The notes under the pieces are model-generated. The model saw only the letters and a program-made list of their open reading frames with translations. It did not search any database and was not told the origin of the DNA. From Bacteroidota bacterium (lineage in GTDB: Bacteria > Bacteroidota > Bacteroidia > Cytophagales > Cyclobacteriaceae), in contig JAFEAM010000010.1 of the NCBI GenBank assembly GCA_018266395.1, positions 33,887-97,886 of the forward strand: a stretch of 64,000 nt of DNA, written 5' to 3'. The position numbers and the translations under genes are program-made. This document shows, in pieces, positions 26,177-34,124 of this stretch; the first letter of the stretch is position 1; every line of letters starts with the position of its first letter.

Positions 26177-27295
26177 TCAGATAACACCTTTGGTGGTCGG
26201 CAGCAGTGCGGTCCCGTCGGATTTGACGGCCATGCGGATGGCACGCGCAAAGGCTTTGAAAATGGATTCTATTTTGTGATGCTCATTTTGTCCTTCTGCC
26301 TTGATGTTCAGATTACATCGTGCCGCGTCGGAAAAGGACTTGAAGAAGTGCTGGAACATTTCTGTGGGAACGTCACCTATTTTTTCTCTTTGAAAGACAA
26401 CTTCCCAAACGAGCCATGGCCGTCCGCCAAAATCAACCGCCACCTGGGCCAGTGCATCGTCCATAGGCAGACAAAAGCCGTATCGTTCAATGCCCCTTTT
26501 GTCGCCGAGAGCCAATGCAATAGCTTCCCCCAAGCCAAGCGCGGTGTCTTCAATGGTATGGTGCTCATCGATGTGTAAATCGCCTTTCACATCAATGGAC
26601 AAGTCAAACTTTCCGTGTCTGGCCAGCTGTTCCAACATATGATCAAAAAAGCCGAGACCTGTATGAATGGATGATACTGCAGAACCATCGAGGTTAAGCT
26701 CGATTTGTACATCGGTTTCAGATGTCTTTCGGCGGTGACTTATTTTCCGGATTTTCCTTAGGGTCAGGTTGGCGATGTCTTCCCATGAGTTAGTGATCAG
26801 GGCGCACGAATCTTCGAGGCCTTGGGCCTTCACGTCTTCAGCCCCCTTCTTGCTGCCCAGCAGAATACCCTGCGCGCCAAGGTTCCTGGCCAGTTCAAGG
26901 TCAGTGAGGCGGTCGCCGATCACGAATGAACTTGCAAGGTCATAGTCCTGTGAAAAATATCGTTGCAGGAGGCCTGTGCCCGGCTTCCTTGTTGGTCGTT
27001 TCTCATGGGCAAACGAACGGTCAATGTGAACGTCGCTGAAGTGAATCCCTTCATTCTGGAATGCCTTGATGATTTTGCTTTGTGGGATATGGAAATTCTC
27101 TTCGGGGTACCTGTCAGTCCCCAACCCATCCTGGTTGGAAACGATAACCAGTTCGTACATTCCGCTTCTCGCTATTCGGCCAAGCCCATTGAATACGCCG
27201 GGATAGAACTCCAGCTTGTCCAGACTGTCGATCTGTTCATCATGCGGCTCCAGTATCAGAGTTCCGTCACGGTCTATAAAGAGTACTTTCTTCAT
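26177..27295 (-). CDS. hisB: Bifunctional histidinol-phosphatase / imidazoleglycerol-phosphate dehydratase
   Basis: 372 residues from the ATG at 27295, which overlaps the hisC stop as ATGA. N-terminal HAD-type phosphatase ([12 protein letters not shown] with nucleophile Asp8 and Asp10; [18 protein letters not shown]), residues 1-165. C-terminal IGP dehydratase ([33 protein letters not shown]) with the paired metal histidines. The fused form performs steps 6 and 8. The 22 upstream codons lie within hisC and are not used. Confidence 0.96.
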   Translation of the reverse strand: MKKVLFIDRDGTLILEPHDEQIDSLDKLEFYPGVFNGLGRIARSGMYELVIVSNQDGLGTDRYPEENFHIPQSKIIKAFQNEGIHFSDVHIDRSFAHEKRPTRKPGTGLLQRYFSQDYDLASSFVIGDRLTDLELARNLGAQGILLGSKKGAEDVKAQGLEDSCALITNSWEDIANLTLRKIRKISHRRKTSETDVQIELNLDGSAVSSIHTGLGFFDHMLEQLARHGKFDLSIDVKGDLHIDEHHTIEDTALGLGEAIALALGDKRGIERYGFCLPMDDALAQVAVDFGGRPWLVWEVVFQREKIGDVPTEMFQHFFKSFSDAARCNLNIKAEGQNEHHKIESIFKAFARAIRMAVKSDGTALLPTTKGVI

Positions 27296-28332
27296 ATCAG
27301 CTTTAAAGCCTGGATAAGTTGATGATTTTCTTCCGGTGTGCCAACCGTAATGCGCAGGCATCCTTCACATAGGGTTACACTGGAACGGTCGCGTACAATT
27401 ATGCCCTTTCGAACAAAATGGTGGTAAACCTTTTGTGCATCCTTCATACGCACCAGCAGAAAATTGGCGTTTGATGGAAACACATGATCAACTGCGCTGC
27501 ACGAAAGAAGCAAATCTGCGAGTCTATTTCTCTCACTCAGAACAGTTTGAACATGTTCCTTCATTTCAATCTGACGTGTGGTGAGAAACCTGTGCGCCTC
27601 CTTTTGGGTGAGGACATTGATATTATACGGCGGCTTCACCTTGTCCAGTAGACCAATTACTTCTTCGTGAGCAAAGCACAGCCCCAGTCTCAGACCCGCA
27701 AGTCCCCATGCCTTGGACAGCGTTTGCAGCACGATCAAGTTTGGATATTCCTGCAGGCGTGGCACCCAACTCGTCGTGTCAGCAAAATCAATATATGCCT
27801 CATCCACGACCACAAGGCCGTTAAACTGATTCAGGAGGTTTTCAATTGCCGAGTTGGTTAACAGGTTTCCGGATGGATTATTGGGACTGCACAGGAAAAT
27901 GATTTTGGTCCGCGGCGTAACAGCATCAAGGATGGCGTCTATATCAATGTCAAACGATCTTGTGAGGGAGGGGGTATGTACGATTACATCATTGATTGAG
28001 GCGCTTACACTGTACATGCCGTAGGTTGGCTGGGGAATGATGACCTGATCCGTCCCTGGATTGCAGAACACCCTGTAAAGAAGGTCAATGGCTTCATCAC
28101 TGCCATTTCCTGCAAAGATGTTCTTAGCTGGTACAAGTTTGACTGCGGAGATCGTTTCTTTCAATATTCTCTGGTGCGGATCAGGATAGCGGTTATATCC
28201 GGTGGTGAAAGGGAGTTCATTAGCGTCCAGCAATACAGATGCCTTACCCTGAAATTCATCCCTTGCAGTTGAATACGGTTTGAGGTTCAGCACATTCTGC
28301 CTAACCAGTCTATGGAGGTCAGCCGCCTTCAT
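27292..28332 (-). CDS. hisC: Histidinol-phosphate aminotransferase
   Basis: 346 residues, PLP fold type I. Landmarks: [40 protein letters not shown], and the PLP lysine in [16 protein letters not shown]. It transfers an amino group from glutamate to imidazole acetol phosphate. Overlaps hisD stop (upstream) and hisB start (downstream) by 4 bp each. Confidence 0.97.
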   Translation of the reverse strand: MKAADLHRLVRQNVLNLKPYSTARDEFQGKASVLLDANELPFTTGYNRYPDPHQRILKETISAVKLVPAKNIFAGNGSDEAIDLLYRVFCNPGTDQVIIPQPTYGMYSVSASINDVIVHTPSLTRSFDIDIDAILDAVTPRTKIIFLCSPNNPSGNLLTNSAIENLLNQFNGLVVVDEAYIDFADTTSWVPRLQEYPNLIVLQTLSKAWGLAGLRLGLCFAHEEVIGLLDKVKPPYNINVLTQKEAHRFLTTRQIEMKEHVQTVLSERNRLADLLLSCSAVDHVFPSNANFLLVRMKDAQKVYHHFVRKGIIVRDRSSVTLCEGCLRITVGTPEENHQLIQALKLI

Positions 28333-29612
28333 GAGAGTTTGTCCATCCTTATTTGAACGGCGCGACGGTGAGCCTCCAATTGCTCAGCCTTTGCCAAAGT
28401 TTCGACTACAGGCGCGATATTGCGAAGCCCCTCTTCAGTCAGCGACTGGAAGGTTATACCCTTGGTGAAACTATCAAGTGAAATGCCGCTGTAAGATTTG
28501 GCGAAGCCGTTCGTGGGGAGTGTATGGTTGGTGCCGGAAGCGTAGTCGCCGACTGCCTCGGGTGTCCAGGGGCCAATGAATACGGAGCCGGCATTTGTTA
28601 TTTTTCCGGCAATGCTCTCTGGGTCTTTGATTTGCAGTATCAGGTGCTCCGGCGCGTAGTCATTTATGAAGTCAAGAATAGTTTCTTCGTTCTCTATGTG
28701 AATCATCATGCTGTTCTTCAGGGCCTGCGATGCAACTTCCGCCCTTGGAAGTGTGGATAACTGCTTTTCAATTTCCTTGCTTACTGCCTTCAGGATTTTG
28801 AGATCCCGGCTGACCATGACCACCTGACTATCAGGACCATGTTCAGCCTGGGAAAGGAGATCGGCAGCAGCAAAAGCAGGCACACAAGTGTCATCGCCAT
28901 ACACCAAAACTTCTGAGGGACCTGCTGGCATGTCTATGGCTGTTCCTTGCTGGGCTATCAATTGCTTGGCCCTTGTGACATACTGGTTCCCTGGTCCGAA
29001 GATCTTGCTGACCGCTGGTACTGATGCCGTCCCATATGCCATGGCGGCGATGGCCTGCGCACCTCCAACAGGATGAATCTGAGTGATGCCGCAATAGTCT
29101 GCAGCGAAGAGGATGGCAGGGTGGATGGAGCCATCTTTGCCTGGAGGAGTACAGAGGTGTATTTCCTTGCAGCCCGCCAACTGGGCGGGTATGCCCAACA
29201 TCAGTACCGTAGAAAATAATGGTGCGGATCCGCCTGGGATGTAAATTCCAACTCTTTCAATGGGTACATATCTGCGCCAGCAAACAACTCCTTGCATGGT
29301 CTCCACACGCTCGACACCGCGTGCCTGGGCGGAGTGAAAGGTCCGGATGTTCGTGGCGGCGGTCTCTATCGCCTGCCGCAGTGCAGGATCCAAAGTATTG
29401 ATCGCCGCTTCGACAAATTCGCGCGAAACCGATAATGACTCGACTTTCTGGCCATCAAATTGGAGAGAGTATTTAATGAGAGCGGCGTCACCTTCTTTTC
29501 TTACGGCGTCAAGAATTCCCAGGATGCTTTCGTCAAGTGAAGCATGAGGTTGAACGGGTCGCGTCACCAGCACCCTCCATTGCGTACGATCCGGGTTGTC
29601 AATGAATTTCAT
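28329..29612 (-). CDS. hisD: Histidinol dehydrogenase
   Basis: 427 residues. VGIYIPGGSAPLFSTVLMLGIPAQLAG-type region, the conserved GGAQAIAAMAYGT and SKIFGPGNQYV, AGPSEVLV, the catalytic EHGPDSQ, and APEHL near the C-terminus. The zinc enzyme oxidises histidinol to histidine in two NAD-dependent steps. One base separates it from hisG. Confidence 0.97.
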   Translation of the reverse strand: MKFIDNPDRTQWRVLVTRPVQPHASLDESILGILDAVRKEGDAALIKYSLQFDGQKVESLSVSREFVEAAINTLDPALRQAIETAATNIRTFHSAQARGVERVETMQGVVCWRRYVPIERVGIYIPGGSAPLFSTVLMLGIPAQLAGCKEIHLCTPPGKDGSIHPAILFAADYCGITQIHPVGGAQAIAAMAYGTASVPAVSKIFGPGNQYVTRAKQLIAQQGTAIDMPAGPSEVLVYGDDTCVPAFAAADLLSQAEHGPDSQVVMVSRDLKILKAVSKEIEKQLSTLPRAEVASQALKNSMMIHIENEETILDFINDYAPEHLILQIKDPESIAGKITNAGSVFIGPWTPEAVGDYASGTNHTLPTNGFAKSYSGISLDSFTKGITFQSLTEEGLRNIAPVVETLAKAEQLEAHRRAVQIRMDKLS

Positions 29613-29613
29613 A

Positions 29614-30483
29614 TCAGGCGATCATTTTTTCTATGGGTATGACCAGTATGCCCTCTGCTCCGCAGGCCTTTAATAAATCAATCTTTGCCCAGAAGTCATT
29701 TTCATTGACCACCGAGTGCAAAGAAGACCAACCGGGCTTGTTAAGAGGCATGATGGTGGGGGAGTTCATGCCGGGAATAACGGTTGTGATTTTAGGTATG
29801 GCATCATTAGGGCAGTTGAGAAGAATATACTTATTGTTTTTTGCCGAGTTGACGGCATCCATTCTGAACAGTAATTGATCCAGAATGTCGCGCTTGGTGC
29901 CTTCCAGTGCTGGTCCTGTTATAAGCACAGCTTCTGAATGCATTACCACTTCAACCTCGCGAAGCCCATTGCTAAGCAGGGTGCTTCCTGTGCTCACAAT
30001 ATCGCAGATGGCATCAGCCAAACCAATGCCGGGTGCAATTTCCACTGAACCGCTAATCTCGTGTATCCCGGCGTCAGTCTGATGTTGCTCCAGGAATTGC
30101 TTAACCACATTTGGGTACGAGGTGGCAATATTTTTCCCCTGAAGCCATTTTATGCCTGTGTATTCTGCGCCTTTGGGTACAGCGATGGACAGCCGGCATT
30201 TGGCAAAGTCAAGCCGCTTGACGAGCTCATTATTTCTACCTTTTTCCCTCAACACATTTTCTCCAACGATGCCGACATCTGCCACCCTATCTTCAACATA
30301 TTGAGGGATATCATCATCCCGCAGAAAGAGAATTTCAACAGGAAAATTTCTCGCCTGGGTCTTCAGCTGATCTCTTCCGTTGCTGATGGCAAGCCCACTC
30401 TCTTTTAATAGTTCAAGCGATCCTTCCTGAAGACGGCCCGATTTCTGTATCGCAATTCTAAGCAGTTCTTTCATATCATTCAT
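29614..30483 (-). CDS. hisG: ATP phosphoribosyltransferase, long form
   Basis: 289 residues, the long HisG with C-terminal regulatory ACT-like domain (ILVIPIEKMI at the end), which allows feedback inhibition by histidine. RIAIQKSGRLQEGSLELL opens the catalytic domain and the PRPP loop is DAICDIVSTGSTLLSNGL. Start could be this ATG or the one at 30474 (MKELLRIA). First structural gene after the attenuator, so transcriptional control and end-product inhibition both act here. Confidence 0.97.
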   Translation of the reverse strand: MNDMKELLRIAIQKSGRLQEGSLELLKESGLAISNGRDQLKTQARNFPVEILFLRDDDIPQYVEDRVADVGIVGENVLREKGRNNELVKRLDFAKCRLSIAVPKGAEYTGIKWLQGKNIATSYPNVVKQFLEQHQTDAGIHEISGSVEIAPGIGLADAICDIVSTGSTLLSNGLREVEVVMHSEAVLITGPALEGTKRDILDQLLFRMDAVNSAKNNKYILLNCPNDAIPKITTVIPGMNSPTIMPLNKPGWSSLHSVVNENDFWAKIDLLKACGAEGILVIPIEKMIA

Positions 30484-30504
30484 TTAATGTTCAGGCAGCT
30501 GGCA

Positions 30505-30574
30505 ACAAAAAAGGCCTGCCGCGTGGCAAGCCTTAGTTTCAATGCTTTGTTTAGTCAGAACATGAACCTGCCAC
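30505..30574 (-). promoter_or_regulatory. his operon attenuator: terminator and competing antiterminator arms
   Basis: On the minus strand, arms AAGGCTTGCC (30534-30525) and GGCAGGCCTT (30520-30511) close a 4-nt loop with one G-U pair and run straight into six T residues. GTGGCAGG (30574-30567), directly after the leader stop codon, can pair with CTTGCCAC (30530-30523), the 5' arm of the terminator, again with one G-U pair. This is the expected arrangement of classical transcription attenuation: ribosome stalling at His codons would free the antiterminator arm. hisG begins about 20 bp after the T run. Confidence 0.8.
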
Positions 30575-30628
30575 TCAACATGCCAATGCATGAACGTGAT
30601 GGAGGATGTGGTTCTGAAATTGTTTCAT
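30575..30628 (-). CDS. His leader peptide (hisL-type, 17 residues)
   Basis: ATG at 30628 gives MKQFQNHILHHVHALAC and a TGA stop at 30577-30575. Four of residues 7-13 are His (positions 7, 10, 11, 13), two of them adjacent, in a peptide placed between the DUF3592 gene and the hisG terminator. Too short for usual gene finding. The stop lies against the antiterminator arm, as in enterobacterial his leaders, though the peptide itself is unrelated. Role inferred: sensing charged tRNA-His through ribosome stalling. Confidence 0.82.
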   Translation of the reverse strand: MKQFQNHILHHVHALAC

Positions 30629-30638
30629 AATACTGGGA

Positions 30639-30670
30639 CAAAGAAAATGCGGTTATACAGAAAAAACAAA
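30639..30670 (-). promoter_or_regulatory. Candidate his operon promoter
   Basis: Minus-strand TTTG (30670-30667), 20 bp spacer, then TTTCTTTG (30646-30639), close to the Bacteroidota TTTG / TAnnTTTG pair. It would place the start point only a few bases before the leader ATG, so the leader would be almost leaderless; a start further upstream cannot be excluded. Confidence 0.3.
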
Positions 30671-30671
30671 G

Positions 30672-31097
30672 CTATTTGTTGAAAAAGTAGAGAAGCGCCC
30701 CGCCGATCCCTCCGAAAACGATAGCGAGAAAGGCCAGCAGGACTATTACGAAGTAACGCTCCATCCAGCTGTCAATGCGGGCAGTCCGAGGGTTTCCATC
30801 TGTAATTCTTACCCGCACTGCTTCGCCCACCTCAAACGCGGGTGGGGTTGACCAGACGGTGCCCTCAATACGGTGTCTTTGACCGTTCACTCTGAATTCA
30901 ACAACTGGGGCAGAAGAACTTCCGTTGTAGTTCAGGGTTATTACTTTGCCATCGACCACCTGTTCCCTGGCTGCGTCAGACCGGTCACTCCAAATCAGAA
31001 TGGTGCCAACTGCAATAAGGATCAATCCAACTCCCGAAAAAACCCAGCCGACAATCAAAGCGGGATTGATGTCTTTGATCTTGTTATTTTGATTCAT
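30672..31097 (-). CDS. DUF3592 membrane protein
   Basis: 141 residues from the ATG at 31097 (MNQNNKIKDINPALIVGW). Two membrane segments (about 16-38 and 115-137) flank an extracytoplasmic beta-rich domain with VVEFRVNGQRHRIEG and GEAVRVRITDGNPRTARID, the DUF3592 layout. Function unknown. It lies just upstream of the his leader on the same strand; no terminator is obvious between them, so partial readthrough into the leader is possible. Confidence 0.8.
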   Translation of the reverse strand: MNQNNKIKDINPALIVGWVFSGVGLILIAVGTILIWSDRSDAAREQVVDGKVITLNYNGSSSAPVVEFRVNGQRHRIEGTVWSTPPAFEVGEAVRVRITDGNPRTARIDSWMERYFVIVLLAFLAIVFGGIGGALLYFFNK

Positions 31098-31159
31098 GTG
31101 AATGCAATCTACTCTCAATCCCCTAAATTGACCAGCGACTTTTCAGATCAAATGTATTC

Positions 31160-32194
31160 ATGAGGCTCCGCATTCCTTTTGCCCTGTTGCTGGTTGTACT
31201 TTGGTTGGTTTTCACAAGATGTTCGGAAAACAAGGAGGTTCGTATTCAACAGTTCCTCCTTAAGGGCAATATCGCTTTGAAGGAAAGGAACCCTGAACAG
31301 GCTGTAGTCTACTTCAATGAGGCGCTGAAACTAGACCCCTGTTTTGCCGATGCACTGAATAATCTCGGGACGATTCAGTTTCAGAGCCGGCACTGGGTCG
31401 AGGCCATTGGATATTACAGCAAGGCACTGGAGTGCAAGCCAGGCTTTTTCATGGCGAGGATTAACCGGGCGAATGCCTATTACGAGGCCCGTGAATACTA
31501 CAATGCTGAACAAGATATACAGCGTGCCAAGTCCCAGAAACCCGATACGGCCGTGGTCTACTTTCTTGAAGGCCTGGTCGCTACCAAGATGAGGGACTTT
31601 GACATGGCGCTTGATGCTTTTGATCGTGCCATGAAAATGGACAGCGTTCGGGCTGATTATTTCGTCAACAGGGGCACGATCTTTTACTACCGGCATCAGT
31701 ATGACTCAGCCAACCATGATCTGTGGCGTGCGAAGAGAATCAATGAAAAGGAACCTAACATCTATAACACGCTGGCTATGATTGACATGGCCAGGGGCAA
31801 CCTGGATAGCGCAATGATCCATATCAACCGGGCGATTGAACTGGTACCAAGGGAGCCGTATTTCCTTAACAACAGGGGTTATGTCCTTCTTATGCTTAAT
31901 CGCCAGGAAGAGGCGCTGGCCGATATAAATGAAAGCATTGTCCTTGACTCCCGCAATGCATGGGCCTACCGCAACAAAGGGCTTTATTACTACATGCAGG
32001 GTGAATATCCGCGCGCTGTAAGGCTATTGGAACAAAGTATAGGCATGGACTCGTTTGTAGATAAGATTCATTATTATCTGGGGATGGCCTATTACAAGAA
32101 TGGTCAGTTGAATAAGGCCTGCGAGCAATTCAGGTTGTCGGACAAGGTTGGTGATCAGATGGTCTCTGTAGAATTGCTGAAACAATGTCGTTGA
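31160..32194 (+). CDS. TPR-repeat lipoprotein or secreted protein
   Basis: 344 residues. An N-terminal hydrophobic leader ends at Cys (LVFTRCSEN), a loose Bacteroidota lipobox with Arg before the Cys. About eight consecutive tetratricopeptide repeats fill the rest, for example PEQAVVYFNEALKLDPCFADALNNLG and DSAMIHINRAIELVPREPYF. Such proteins are scaffolds in the periplasm. The gene overlaps the Nudix start by 10 bp, so the two are cotranscribed, without an obvious functional link. Confidence 0.8.
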   Translation: MRLRIPFALLLVVLWLVFTRCSENKEVRIQQFLLKGNIALKERNPEQAVVYFNEALKLDPCFADALNNLGTIQFQSRHWVEAIGYYSKALECKPGFFMARINRANAYYEAREYYNAEQDIQRAKSQKPDTAVVYFLEGLVATKMRDFDMALDAFDRAMKMDSVRADYFVNRGTIFYYRHQYDSANHDLWRAKRINEKEPNIYNTLAMIDMARGNLDSAMIHINRAIELVPREPYFLNNRGYVLLMLNRQEEALADINESIVLDSRNAWAYRNKGLYYYMQGEYPRAVRLLEQSIGMDSFVDKIHYYLGMAYYKNGQLNKACEQFRLSDKVGDQMVSVELLKQCR

Positions 32195-32847
32195 GTTTTG
32201 ATGCCCTGATTTCGAGGCTTTCGCAGCGACTCCGGGAACCCTTACCCGGAGCTTCAGCTCATGAACCGCTCAGGGCCACCCCAACCGGAGCATTTAAGCC
32301 TGTCTTCAATCATAATACGCCACCAAAGCCAGGCAGCGTGCTAATTCTGCTATATCCTTACGAGGGTCGCATCCTGTTTCCTCTGACGAAACGTCCCGAA
32401 TATGCGGGAGCGCACAGCGGCCAGGTAAGCTTGCCGGGGGGAAAAGCGGAAATTGGTGAAACGGCTGAGCAAACGGCACTCAGGGAAGGAGAGGAGGAGA
32501 TTGGAGTGAGGCCCTCAGGAGTTGAGGTATTGGGAAGGCTAAGTGATTTTTTTGTTATTCCCAGTAATTTCGTGGTTAGTCCGGTGGTTGCCTGGCAACC
32601 GGAACGAACGCCATTTACGCCTGACCCGGTCGAGGTTGTGAGGATTCTGGAGGGGACAATCGAAGACCTTATACGCGAAGATGCCGTGCAAACGAGGGAA
32701 ATTCTGGCAGCACGGACTTATCCTATGATTGCACCTCACTTTCTGATTGAAGAGGAAATTGTCTGGGGCGCAACCGCGATGATCCTGAATGAATTCCGTC
32801 TGATCATCCGTGAAGTGCTTCAGAAAAGCTCGCCCAACCCAAGGTAA
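32185..32847 (+). CDS. CoA pyrophosphatase-type Nudix hydrolase
   Basis: 220 residues. HSGQVSLPGGKAEIGE followed by TALREGEEEIG forms the Nudix box, and the preceding RPEYAGAHSGQVSLPGG is the NudL/UPF0035 signature of CoA pyrophosphatases that cut CoA to 3',5'-ADP and phosphopantetheine. Its end overlaps the convergent outer-membrane gene by 28 bp, so both genes share their last codons on opposite strands. Confidence 0.87.
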   Translation: MSLSFDALISRLSQRLREPLPGASAHEPLRATPTGAFKPVFNHNTPPKPGSVLILLYPYEGRILFPLTKRPEYAGAHSGQVSLPGGKAEIGETAEQTALREGEEEIGVRPSGVEVLGRLSDFFVIPSNFVVSPVVAWQPERTPFTPDPVEVVRILEGTIEDLIREDAVQTREILAARTYPMIAPHFLIEEEIVWGATAMILNEFRLIIREVLQKSSPNPR

Positions 32848-34013
32848 AAGGTGAAAGATTTCTCGCCGAAACCAAAATCAAAAGTGATGTTGGTATTGGA
32901 TTCCTTGTTGAACTTGAGGCGTGCGCCAAACCCAATGGCCGGGTTCACCTTGTGATACTGGTTGTCTTCTTCTGTGAGCGATTGGGCATTGGCAAATACA
33001 ACACCTCCCAGCAGGCCATTATCGGTGATATCGAAGCGATATTCTGTTTCGAAGTATAGCATTTCGCGACCCCGGAATCGACCCTGCGCATACCCCCTGC
33101 CAGAACTGAAAGCGTATTCCAGTCTTGTGCCTGGCAAGTTCATGTAAGGAACACTTCCGAATGTTCCCCAGTAAAATCCCCAAAGGGCCAGAATTTTCCT
33201 GTGTGTACGGTCGAGTAACAAATACTTCCTGGCATCTACATAAACAGAACTCCAAAGTTCATTGTTCGCCATCCAGGAAGGATTAGTCCTGAAGGTGATC
33301 AGTGTATAAAAGCCGCGGTCAGGGTTGATTGAATTTCTTCTGCTGTCCCTGAGGAGGTTGAAAGTGATACCCGTGGAATTAGAATTCGTGGCAGTACCAT
33401 ATCCATATTTTTCGAACGCACTGGGATCGGTCGGCGCATTTTTTGCCGCCACATTCCAATAACGGTCATAGTTGAAACCCATACCGAGGTAAAGGTAGCG
33501 GCTGATGTGTCGGTTCGCGTTCAGGTAAAGCCTGATGTAGTTGTATCTAAGCGTAAACTCATCAGTGGGTTGGGTTGTACTGCCCAGACCGTAGGAGTAT
33601 TCTGTCAGGTTCATGATCCTGAAATCGGAAGGCAGGTTCCATCGGTTCCCCGGCGTCCAGAGATTGGCCTTCGTATAAAAGCCATACGTGTCCGACAAGT
33701 CTGTGTAGGGGGTAAAGTAAATGCTGGAGACATTGGTTGAGTCCTCGTGACCCATGACAAAAGCGGCGCTTACGGATGAAACCAGAATCTGTTTTCCTCC
33801 GGTGCTTCCGCTGGCGACCGGAATGACTGAAAAGCTGATCCTCTTTTCGCCCGGTACTCTTTCTTTGACTTTAATATCAAGTGCTTTAACCAGAACTTCA
33901 AGGATATCTTTTTGATCCTTGGAATAGAAAATGGATGTGGCTTGCTGGGAAAACGCTGCAGGCGCAATAAGACTCACCAACAGTACACTGAACAACCTTC
34001 TGCAGTAGACCAT
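32820..34013 (-). CDS. BamA/TamA-type outer-membrane beta-barrel protein
   Basis: 397 residues from the ATG at 34013 (MVYCRRLFSVLLVSLIAPAAFSQ), a good signal peptide. The body is a C-terminal surface-antigen barrel: FTLRYNYIRLYLNANRH, DRGFYTLITFR, RLEYAFSSGRGYAQGRFRGR (a relative of the RGF/Y loop of Omp85 barrels), YFETEYRFDI and a terminal FTFYLGLGELF strand. POTRA domains are absent, so it is a barrel-only member of unknown function, as often seen in Bacteroidota. Confidence 0.8.
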   Translation of the reverse strand: MVYCRRLFSVLLVSLIAPAAFSQQATSIFYSKDQKDILEVLVKALDIKVKERVPGEKRISFSVIPVASGSTGGKQILVSSVSAAFVMGHEDSTNVSSIYFTPYTDLSDTYGFYTKANLWTPGNRWNLPSDFRIMNLTEYSYGLGSTTQPTDEFTLRYNYIRLYLNANRHISRYLYLGMGFNYDRYWNVAAKNAPTDPSAFEKYGYGTATNSNSTGITFNLLRDSRRNSINPDRGFYTLITFRTNPSWMANNELWSSVYVDARKYLLLDRTHRKILALWGFYWGTFGSVPYMNLPGTRLEYAFSSGRGYAQGRFRGREMLYFETEYRFDITDNGLLGGVVFANAQSLTEEDNQYHKVNPAIGFGARLKFNKESNTNITFDFGFGEKSFTFYLGLGELF

Positions 34014-34073
34014 TCTTTCGCAAAAATACAACCGGAATTGCCAAAGTGGGTTTGCTGAGTGAGGAAACAAAAA

Positions 34074-34100
34074 AAGTGCAATCCCTGGAGGGACTGCACC
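34074..34100 (-). terminator. Terminator downstream of aconitase
   Basis: On the minus strand GTGCAGTCCCT and AGGGATTGCAC pair (one G-U) across a 2-4 nt loop and are followed by TTTTTTTG. It lies about 25 bp after the aconitase stop and before the divergent end of the barrel gene; the mirror strand also ends in T-rich sequence. Confidence 0.8.
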
Positions 34101-34124
34101 TTTCTTGTTTTCAATACAATGAAG

